64,000 nt of DNA, from positions 1,116,001-1,180,000 of the forward strand of contig NZ_CP076128.1 of the NCBI RefSeq assembly GCF_018736065.1. Direction: 5' to 3'. A model generated the notes under the pieces. The model ran no database searches. It was not told the origin of the DNA and saw only the letters and a list, made by a program, of their open reading frames with translations. This stretch comes from Flammeovirga kamogawensis (GTDB lineage: Bacteria; Bacteroidota; Bacteroidia; Cytophagales; Flammeovirgaceae). Positions 1 through 7,132 of the stretch are shown here, in pieces. Numbering within the stretch: position 1 is the first letter of the stretch; each line of letters begins with the position of its first letter. Made by a program: the position numbers and the translations under genes.

Positions 1-333
1 CGTACTAGAATGACAAAAACAGAATACATTTCTTGTCCTTCTTGTGGTAGAACACTATTTGATTTACAGGAGACTACAGCTATGATCCGTAAAAGAACAG
101 ACCACCTTAAAGGGGTGAAAATTGGAATTATGGGCTGTATTGTAAACGGACCGGGCGAAATGGCAGATGCAGATTACGGTTATGTTGGATCTGGTAAAGG
201 AAAAATTACCTTATATAGAGGACAGGAAGTAGTAAAAAGATCTGTTCCTGAAGCAAATGCAGTAGATGAATTAATTAATTTAATTGACGAAGATGGTAAT
301 TGGTTTGCTCCATCAGATGATCTTTTAAATTAG
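1..333 (+). CDS. ispG: 4-hydroxy-3-methylbut-2-enyl diphosphate synthase, C-terminal end (partial)
   Basis: This is the last ~110 codons of IspG (GcpE), the 4Fe-4S enzyme of the MEP isoprenoid pathway that converts methylerythritol cyclodiphosphate to HMBPP. The frame is open from base 1, so the gene begins upstream of the window; the ATG at 10 is internal. Visible are the CPSCGRT iron-sulfur ligand motif and the block [20 protein letters not shown], which holds the third cluster cysteine and the conserved Glu. The protein ends ...APSDDLLN and a strong terminator follows. Identification is secure; the domain architecture cannot be judged from this fragment. Confidence 0.95.
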   Translation, partial: RTRMTKTEYISCPSCGRTLFDLQETTAMIRKRTDHLKGVKIGIMGCIVNGPGEMADADYGYVGSGKGKITLYRGQEVVKRSVPEANAVDELINLIDEDGNWFAPSDDLLN

Positions 334-353
334 TAAAATCATATTTTTAAATT

Positions 354-406
354 AATAAGAGAGTTAAGAACAGATTTAAATTGTTTTTAACTCTCTTATT
401 TTTTTA
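354..406 (+). terminator. Rho-independent terminator after ispG
   Basis: A perfect 14-bp stem (arms 354-367 and 387-400) is followed by a run of T from 399 to 405. It lies 20 nt after the ispG stop codon. Confidence 0.85.
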
Positions 407-547
407 TGATTCCTGAGTTTTGACGCTATTAAATCCACTTATTAAAAAGAGTATTTATCACCTAAGAAGTCATCCAATCAGTGCTGTTACTTTAAAGAAA
501 TTAACAGCTAAACAGCTACAAATCTTCATTTTATAAGAATAAATTCT

Positions 548-555
548 TACCTTTG
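548..555 (+). promoter_or_regulatory. Predicted rpsA promoter, -7 box
   Basis: TACCTTTG matches the Bacteroidota -7 consensus TAnnTTTG. Transcription would begin near 560-563, exactly at the first leader hairpin. I see no convincing TTG -33 element. Confidence 0.55.
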
Positions 556-560
556 CATGC

Positions 561-688
561 TGAATTATACGTACTAGCTCTATAATTCAGAGTGATTTCC
601 ACGTACTAGCTCTGTAAATCACACAATATCAATATTTTAAATTATATCTCTTTCGTGACAGCACTAGCGGAAGAGCGTAAACAGTGCT
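561..688 (+). promoter_or_regulatory. rpsA leader RNA with twin identical-loop hairpins and a third hairpin
   Basis: Hairpin 1 has a perfect 9-bp stem (561-569/581-589) and loop CGTACTAGCTC. Hairpin 2 has a 7-bp stem (592-598/616-622), one mismatch, then C600-G614 and A601-T613, and exactly the same 11-nt loop (602-612). The stems differ in sequence while loop and closing A-T pair are kept, which argues for a structured RNA rather than a chance DNA repeat. A third hairpin (660-665/683-688) has a 17-nt loop containing GGA and ends 8 nt before the preferred start codon. E. coli rpsA is known to be autoregulated through a leader of successive hairpins without a Shine-Dalgarno; a similar role here is inference. 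Confidence 0.7.
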
Positions 689-696
689 TTATTATT

Positions 697-2484
697 ATGT
701 CAGAACAATCACAAGACTTCAACTGGGACGAATTCGAAGCAGGTTCTTCAGCATTCGGTGATGGCTATTCAGCTACAGAAAGAGAAGAAATGTTGAAAAT
801 GTACGAAGGTACATTGAATTCATTAACTGAAAAAGAAGTAGTTAAAGCTACTGTAGTTTCTATTACAGACCGTGATGTAGTATTAAACATTGGATTCAAA
901 TCTGATGGTTTAGTTCCTTCTAACGAATTCCGTGACACTCCGGACCTAAAAGTAGGTGACGAAGTTGAAGTATTTGTTGAGCAACAAGAAGACGCAAATG
1001 GTCAACTTGTTCTTTCACGTAGAAAAGCTAAAATCGTTCGCGCTTGGGAAAATATCCAAAATGCATTGGATAACGACGAAGTTATCGAAGGTGTTATTAA
1101 GCGTAGAACTAAAGGTGGTCTTATCACTGATATATTTGGAATCGAAGCATTCTTGCCAGGTTCTCAAATTGATGTGAAGCCTATCCGTGACTTCGACGTA
1201 TTTGTAGGTAAGAAGATGGAGTTAAAAGTAGTTAAAATTAACTATGCTAACGACAACGTTGTAGTTTCTCATAAGATCTTGATCGAAAAAGATTTAGAAG
1301 AGCAAAAACAACGTATCTTGAACAACCTAGAAAGAGGTCAAATCTTGGAAGGTGTGATCAAAAACATGACAAACTTCGGTGTATTCATCGACTTAGGTGG
1401 TGTAGATGGTCTTCTTCACATTACAGACATCTCTTGGGGACGTATTTCTCATCCAGAGGAAGTATTACAACTTGACCAAAAAGTTAACGTTGTTGTTCTT
1501 GACTTTGATGATGACAAGAAACGTATCTCATTAGGTATGAAACAACTTACTTCTCACCCTTGGGATTCTCTTGGTGCTGATGTTGAAGTTGGAGCAAAAG
1601 TTAAAGGTAAAATCGTTAATGTTGCTGACTACGGTGCATTCTTAGAAATTATGCCAGGCGTTGAAGGTCTGATCCACGTTTCTGAAATGTCATGGTCTCA
1701 ACACTTACGTAACCCTCAAGACTTCATTAAAGTTGGTGACGAAATCGAAGCAGTTGTATTAACTATCGATCGTGACGAGCGTAAGATGTCTCTAGGTATC
1801 AAGCAATTAACTGAAGACCCTTGGACTAAGAAAGACTTATTAGAGAAGTATGCAGTTGGAACTAAGCACTCAGGTGTTGTTCGTAACTTAACTAACTTCG
1901 GTCTATTCTTAGAATTAGAAGAAGGTATCGACGGTTTAGTTCACGTTTCTGATCTTTCTTGGACTAAGAAAATCAAGCACCCATCTGAATTCATCAAACA
2001 AGGTGAGCAATTAGATGTTGTTGTTCTTGAAATCAATCCAGAAGAGCGTCGTTTAGCGTTAGGTCATAAGCAATTAGAAGAAAACCCTTGGGAACACTTC
2101 GAAACAGTATTCACTGTAGATTCAGTTCATAAAGGTACTATCCTTTCTAAATCTGACAAAGGTGCTGTAATCGAATTACCTTACGGTATCGAAGGTTTCT
2201 CTATGAGCAAAAACCTTAAGAAAGAAGACGGATCTAATCCTGAAACAGGTGAATCTTTAGACTTTAAAGTATTAGAGTTCTCTAAAGATGATAAGAGAAT
2301 CCTTCTTTCTCATGTTCATGTTTACAATGAAAACGCAGCAGTTGCAGCTCCTAAGAAAGCAGCAGCTAAAAAAGGTGGTAGCAAGCCAGCAGCACAAGGA
2401 TCAAACGAAGAAGCTACAACTTCTTTAGGTGATTTGGATGCATTAGCTAACTTGAAACAACAACTTAAAGGTGGTAAAAAGTAA
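697..2484 (+). CDS. rpsA: 30S ribosomal protein S1
   Basis: RNA-binding ribosomal protein that helps mRNAs dock on the small subunit. Six S1 (OB-fold) repeats can be followed, with signatures such as NMTNFGVFIDLGGVDGLLHI and VADYGAFLEIMPGVEGLIHV, then a basic tail (AAPKKAAAKKGG) ending QQLKGGKK, typical of Bacteroidota S1. The frame opens at a GTG at 655, but I chose ATG 697: the upstream extension falls inside a predicted leader hairpin, and MSEQSQDFNWDEFE resembles the usual acidic N-terminus of this family. Length (595 aa) is normal for the phylum. No Shine-Dalgarno is visible. The leader hairpins suggest autogenous control. Confidence 0.96.
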   Translation: MSEQSQDFNWDEFEAGSSAFGDGYSATEREEMLKMYEGTLNSLTEKEVVKATVVSITDRDVVLNIGFKSDGLVPSNEFRDTPDLKVGDEVEVFVEQQEDANGQLVLSRRKAKIVRAWENIQNALDNDEVIEGVIKRRTKGGLITDIFGIEAFLPGSQIDVKPIRDFDVFVGKKMELKVVKINYANDNVVVSHKILIEKDLEEQKQRILNNLERGQILEGVIKNMTNFGVFIDLGGVDGLLHITDISWGRISHPEEVLQLDQKVNVVVLDFDDDKKRISLGMKQLTSHPWDSLGADVEVGAKVKGKIVNVADYGAFLEIMPGVEGLIHVSEMSWSQHLRNPQDFIKVGDEIEAVVLTIDRDERKMSLGIKQLTEDPWTKKDLLEKYAVGTKHSGVVRNLTNFGLFLELEEGIDGLVHVSDLSWTKKIKHPSEFIKQGEQLDVVVLEINPEERRLALGHKQLEENPWEHFETVFTVDSVHKGTILSKSDKGAVIELPYGIEGFSMSKNLKKEDGSNPETGESLDFKVLEFSKDDKRILLSHVHVYNENAAVAAPKKAAAKKGGSKPAAQGSNEEATTSLGDLDALANLKQQLKGGKK

Positions 2485-2533
2485 TTAGCTAACCGCTAAT
2501 TATTATTTATACTTTTAGTTTAAGCATACAGGT

Positions 2534-2569
2534 ACACCCTATTTACTTCGGTAAGTAGGGTGTTTTTTT
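2534..2569 (+). terminator. Rho-independent terminator after rpsA
   Basis: Arms 2534-2546 and 2551-2563 enclose a cTTCGg tetraloop, one of the most stable RNA loops, followed by a T-run to 2569. Confidence 0.9.
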
Positions 2570-2856
2570 ATAGGTAAAAATTAACATTAGTATTATTTAT
2601 TGAAAACACAACCATTAACAACACTTTACACACCTTATAAACTAGATTAACAATAGATTCTACTATTACTAAAAAACAACTCAAAATAATATTATTCACT
2701 TATTTTAAATAGGACATTTAAGCAATGTTAACTCTAAATGAACTTTTATTCATTTAACTTTATTAACACAATCATTAATAGTTGGTTTTCAGTTAATTAC
2801 ATTACTAAACATTGTTTAATATAAAATAATGATATAAAAAATGTGAAATAAAAACT

Positions 2857-2864
2857 TAGTTTTG
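2857..2864 (+). promoter_or_regulatory. Predicted promoter -7 box for the first TonB receptor operon
   Basis: TAGTTTTG fits TAnnTTTG and lies 48 nt before the ATG at 2912. Confidence 0.45.
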
Positions 2865-2911
2865 CAACATTATTTATACTTCCAATTATTCATCTACACA
2901 ATTTTTCATTT

Positions 2912-5446
2912 ATGAAAAACACTTTACTCCTACTTCTTTCATTATTGATATCCGTATCAATTAATGCACAAGAATCATCGACGTTGATCAAAGGTACTGT
3001 GATCGACGGAGCAACTGGAGAACCTGTTATTGGTGCTTCTGTAATTATTGACGGAACAACAACAGGTGCAATTTCAGATTTTGATGGTAACTACGCTATC
3101 AAAACATCTTTGTCAGGTACAAAAAAATTAGTTATCTCGTTTGTGGGATATACTTCGATTGAAAAACAAGTTGAACTGAATGGTTCTACTATTACAATTG
3201 GAGAAACGAAATTAAATTCTGATGCAATTGGTCTTGCTGAAGTTGAAGTTATTGCTTCTGTTGCAATTGACAGAAAAACTCCTGTTGCAGTTTCTACAAT
3301 CAATCCAGAGAGTATTGAAACTAAATTAGGAACAAAAGAATTTCCAGAGATCTTAAAATCTACTCCCGGTGTTTATGCAACTAAACAAGGTGGTGGATAT
3401 GGTGATGCTAGAATTAACATACGTGGTTTCAACTCAGCTAATGTAGCTGTAATGATTAATGGAGTTCCAGTAAACGACATGGAAAATGGCTCTGTTTATT
3501 GGTCTAACTGGGCAGGTTTATCTGATGTAACAAGATCAATGCAAATGCAAAGAGGTCTTGGTGCTTCTAAAGTTGCTGTTCCTTCAGTTGGGGGTACTCT
3601 AAATATTCTTACTAAAACTACAGACGCTCAAAAGGGTGGTAATATCTTCTATGGTATTGGTAATGACGGTAGAGAAAAAATTGGTGTTACATTGTCTACA
3701 GGTAAAATGGATAATGGATATGCAGTAACATTCTCAGGTTCTAGAACTACTGGACAAGGTTTTGTAGACGCTACCTCTTTTGAAGGGTACTCTTACTTTA
3801 TCAATGTTTCGAAAGAAATAAATAAAAATCACATGTTATCTTTCACTGCTTTTGGTGCACCACAAGAACATGGACAAAGAAATGGTTATAACCAAGGTAT
3901 TGAAGATTATCAAAAATATGGTGGAATCAGATATAACTCAGATTGGGGATATCTAGATGGTCAAGAATACAACTTATTCACGAATTTCTATCATAAACCG
4001 CAAATTTCATTAAATCACTATTGGACAATTAATGACAAATCAAGTCTTTCAACTTCAGCTTATGTTTCAGTTGGACAAGGTGGTGGAACAGGTTTCCTAG
4101 GTACATCTAAAGACACTGATAATTATAGAAGAGCTGATGGCCTTATTAATTTCGAACAAATTAGAGATGAAAATATTGAGTTAGCTGAACAAGGTTTAGG
4201 TTCTGAAACTATCTTGAGATCTTCGAATAATAATCATACTTGGTTTGGAGCATTGTCTGTTTATGAAAATAAACTGAATGATTATCTTACTTTTATGGGT
4301 GGTTTAGATATTAGATATTATTATGGTGAACACTACAGACAAGTAGAAGATTTACTTGGTGGTAATTATTATTTAAGCAATTCAAATATGAACCAACCAA
4401 ATCATAAAGCGGTTGTTGGAGATAAAGTTGCTTACAATAATGATGGTGAAGTATATTGGCTAGGAGGATTTACTCAACTTGAATATTCAAAAGATAAATT
4501 ATCTGCATTTGTCTCTGCATCACTTTCAAACACTACATATATCCGTTATGATTATTTCCAATATGAAAAAGGAAATCAGAAGTCTGATAATTACAATTTT
4601 ATTGGATATAACTTAAAAGGTGGTTTAAATTATAATCTTACAGGAAATCATAATGTATTCTTTAATACAGGTTACATTTCAAGAGCTCCTTTCTTCCGTT
4701 CTGTATTCCCTAATTATACTAATGAAGGAAATAAAACAGCAGAAAACGAAAAAATATTATCTTTTGAAGTAGGTTATGGTTTCCGTTCGTCTAAGTTCAA
4801 TGCTAACCTAAATGTCTACCATACACAATGGAAAGATAGATCATTCACTAAAACCGTAAATCAAGACTACACTGCTAACTTATTAGGAGTGAATGCTACC
4901 CATCAAGGTATTGAATTAGATGCAAAATATAACATCAACCATAAATTAACAATTACTGGTATGTTATCAATTGGTGATTGGAGATGGGATAATGATCTAG
5001 AAAATGTCCCTGTTTTTGATCAAAACAACCAACAGGTTGACTCAGTGAATGTATACATCAAAGATTTACACGTAGGTAATTCAGCTCAAACAACTGCTGC
5101 TCTTGGTTTAAATTACAAAATTGTTAAAGGTTTAAGATTTGGAGTAGACTACAACTTCTTTGGTAATAACTATGCGGACTTTGATCCTACTCAACGTGAT
5201 AACGCTGAAGATAAAAGTGAGGCATGGAGAATGGAAGACTTTAACGTAGTTGATCTTAATGTAAGTTATAATTTCGAATTAGGTAAAGTATTTAATGCCA
5301 CTGTTTATGGTAATGTTGACAACTTATTGAACTCTGAATATATCACAGATGCTCAAGATGGTGCAGATCATACCGCTCAATCAGCTACTCGTATTTACTA
5401 TGGTACTGGTAGAACTTGGAACATGGGAATGAAATTAAAATTCTAA
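2912..5446 (+). CDS. TonB-dependent outer-membrane receptor, copy 1
   Basis: An 844-aa TonB-dependent receptor that would import a substrate across the outer membrane using ExbBD-TonB energy. A signal peptide ending SINAQ (residues 1-20) is followed by a carboxypeptidase-regulatory-like domain (~25-110, GTVIDGATGEPVIGASV), a plug (~125-240, with STPGVYATKQGGGYGDARIN and NGVPVNDME) and a beta-barrel ending in Phe. The substrate is unknown. Nineteen bases later comes a lipoprotein gene in the position a SusD would occupy, although that protein is not SusD-like. It is closely paralogous to the receptor at 7133-9700, including a 45-nt identical stretch in the plug. Confidence 0.93.
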   Translation: MKNTLLLLLSLLISVSINAQESSTLIKGTVIDGATGEPVIGASVIIDGTTTGAISDFDGNYAIKTSLSGTKKLVISFVGYTSIEKQVELNGSTITIGETKLNSDAIGLAEVEVIASVAIDRKTPVAVSTINPESIETKLGTKEFPEILKSTPGVYATKQGGGYGDARINIRGFNSANVAVMINGVPVNDMENGSVYWSNWAGLSDVTRSMQMQRGLGASKVAVPSVGGTLNILTKTTDAQKGGNIFYGIGNDGREKIGVTLSTGKMDNGYAVTFSGSRTTGQGFVDATSFEGYSYFINVSKEINKNHMLSFTAFGAPQEHGQRNGYNQGIEDYQKYGGIRYNSDWGYLDGQEYNLFTNFYHKPQISLNHYWTINDKSSLSTSAYVSVGQGGGTGFLGTSKDTDNYRRADGLINFEQIRDENIELAEQGLGSETILRSSNNNHTWFGALSVYENKLNDYLTFMGGLDIRYYYGEHYRQVEDLLGGNYYLSNSNMNQPNHKAVVGDKVAYNNDGEVYWLGGFTQLEYSKDKLSAFVSASLSNTTYIRYDYFQYEKGNQKSDNYNFIGYNLKGGLNYNLTGNHNVFFNTGYISRAPFFRSVFPNYTNEGNKTAENEKILSFEVGYGFRSSKFNANLNVYHTQWKDRSFTKTVNQDYTANLLGVNATHQGIELDAKYNINHKLTITGMLSIGDWRWDNDLENVPVFDQNNQQVDSVNVYIKDLHVGNSAQTTAALGLNYKIVKGLRFGVDYNFFGNNYADFDPTQRDNAEDKSEAWRMEDFNVVDLNVSYNFELGKVFNATVYGNVDNLLNSEYITDAQDGADHTAQSATRIYYGTGRTWNMGMKLKF

Positions 5447-5464
5447 TCGAAAATAAATAAGACA

Positions 5465-6916
5465 ATGAAAAAATCATTAATATATATATTAGCATTATCT
5501 GCGGGATTATTTTCTTGTGAACCTTATAAGGATTTACAAGAAGCTGCAGATAGTGAATTAGTTTTAAAGAGAGATAATGATGCAATTCCTGCAACAACAA
5601 CTATCTCTGCTGACGACGTTGTTTATTCTAGTAAAACAGTTGCTCAAAATGAAATCCCATCATTTTTATCAGAGAAATACAGAGCAAATGTTTATACTGA
5701 TAGTAAAATCATTGAAGTTGAATATACTGTCGTTCAACAATCTTTAGCTCCAAAAAACTTCTTAGACGATGACGACTATGCAAGTGTTGGTAATGAATTT
5801 TGTAAAGAAGATGCAGGTTGGGTTCAAAATGACACAATCAATATTGCAGATGCAGATAAAGAAATAATGTTGACTTCTGACGACTATAATTTTGTAGGTC
5901 AGAAATACGGTAATTTCAGTTCATCTGACTATGACGAAGGTGTTTATAATGGATATACTTATGACAGTAGATTAGACGCAATGATTAGTGACATTCTTCA
6001 AAACTTCAGAAATGAAGATAGAACTAAATCCATTAGTGTAATCTTTGACGTCTATAAAGAAGGTCTTGACACTTTAGTATATACAGCTGATTCTGTTAAA
6101 GGCTGTGCTTACCAGTTCTTGCCTAGTGATAATATTGAAGATAAAATAACAGGTATTTTCAATAATAACAACCCAGATCAACTATCAGATAGCCAAATTA
6201 GTGCTGTTTATAAAGTTGGTGAAATTAATGGTGAAATTTCAGAACACACTGAATTTTTCCAAAAACAAACAACAGGTTCTTGGGTAATGATTACTTCAGC
6301 AGATTTAGTACATGAATATGATACTTTACAAGATGCTGATTATACTGCATTCGGATTTAAATATCCTAACTTCTCAAGTTCAACTCCTCAAGAAAATTAT
6401 TTACCAAGATTTTTAGCATCTAAACATGCTTATGCACAAGAGGGTGATAATTACCGTATGGTCTATAATTATTATACTGGAGGAGTAACCGTAATGGATA
6501 TTGCTGAATATAAATTTGAAGATATGCAATGGGTTTTGACTGCTCCTATATCTGAAGAAACAGTATCATCTGATAAATTTAAATATACTCACTCATCTGA
6601 AAGTAATACAGGGGAATGGAAAGTATCTCTAGCAGCAGTTATTACATTAACTCAAGCAGATTATGAGTTAACAGGAGATGGTAAATACAGTAATTTCTCA
6701 AGCTATGATGATAAAGAAGGGGAATACCCTGAAGGTACTCAAGTAGATAATATCATTGATGCTAAAATCAATCATATTTTATTGACAAATTATTCTCAGT
6801 ATAATAAACTAGATCAAGAAGCTTCTGTTTCTTTTGAATATTATGATGGAGTAAGAAGCACTAAAACAAGAAGTTATATTTATAATACTACAACAACAAA
6901 TTGGGACGTTCAATAA
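5465..6916 (+). CDS. Repeat-containing lipoprotein paired with TonB receptor 1
   Basis: A 483-aa lipoprotein with lipobox LFSC (Cys18). No named family recognised. It contains repeated units of roughly 110-150 aa, each opening with a motif like DYxxxGxxYxNFSS (near residues 139-153, 291-305 and 399-413) and continuing with a helical I..IL segment and an aromatic beta stretch such as YRMVYNYYTGG. The start of the mature protein (CEPYKDL) resembles that of the paralogue at 9722 (CDPLKDI). It lies 18 nt after the receptor stop, so the two are almost certainly co-transcribed. By analogy with SusCD, it may be a surface substrate-binding partner of the receptor; that is inference only. Confidence 0.82.
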   Translation: MKKSLIYILALSAGLFSCEPYKDLQEAADSELVLKRDNDAIPATTTISADDVVYSSKTVAQNEIPSFLSEKYRANVYTDSKIIEVEYTVVQQSLAPKNFLDDDDYASVGNEFCKEDAGWVQNDTINIADADKEIMLTSDDYNFVGQKYGNFSSSDYDEGVYNGYTYDSRLDAMISDILQNFRNEDRTKSISVIFDVYKEGLDTLVYTADSVKGCAYQFLPSDNIEDKITGIFNNNNPDQLSDSQISAVYKVGEINGEISEHTEFFQKQTTGSWVMITSADLVHEYDTLQDADYTAFGFKYPNFSSSTPQENYLPRFLASKHAYAQEGDNYRMVYNYYTGGVTVMDIAEYKFEDMQWVLTAPISEETVSSDKFKYTHSSESNTGEWKVSLAAVITLTQADYELTGDGKYSNFSSYDDKEGEYPEGTQVDNIIDAKINHILLTNYSQYNKLDQEASVSFEYYDGVRSTKTRSYIYNTTTTNWDVQ

Positions 6917-6937
6917 GATAACAATTTGTACAATTCT

Positions 6938-6977
6938 AAACCCCAACATGATTATATCATGTTGGGGTTTTCTTTTT
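6938..6977 (+). terminator. Rho-independent terminator after the first receptor/lipoprotein pair
   Basis: A perfect 15-bp stem (6938-6952/6956-6970) with a 3-nt loop is followed by a T-rich tail. It shows that the two receptor pairs are separate transcription units. Confidence 0.92.
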
Positions 6978-7132
6978 TGTAAAACATAGCATATTTCTAA
7001 CGCAATAAATTAACTTATTTTTTATATTCGATAAGGCATTACTACTTATTGAAATATAACCCAAAAAGTAAATGCTAAATTTTTAGATATTTTTAAATTA
7101 CCTCTTCAATCTAATTAATTATTCAATATTGT

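Larger units (their letters stand above)
2485..2911. other. AT-rich intergenic region between rpsA and the TonB receptor
   Basis: After the rpsA terminator this stretch is very AT-rich and holds no ORF or RNA gene I can support. The only functional signals seen are the terminator at its start and a TAnnTTTG promoter box near its end. Confidence 0.5.

Noticed and set aside
1-8. CGTACTAG at the window start, matching part of the rpsA leader loop
   Set aside because: It encodes Arg-Thr-Arg inside ispG, in frame with a conserved protein; an 8-base match is likely coincidence.
655-696. N-terminal extension of S1 from a GTG start
   Set aside because: It overlaps a predicted leader hairpin, and the ATG at 697 gives the N-terminus expected for the family.
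5465-6916. SusD/RagB annotation for the receptor-linked lipoproteins
   Set aside because: No SusD-type TPR helices or conserved motifs; the chain is made of repeated beta-rich units.
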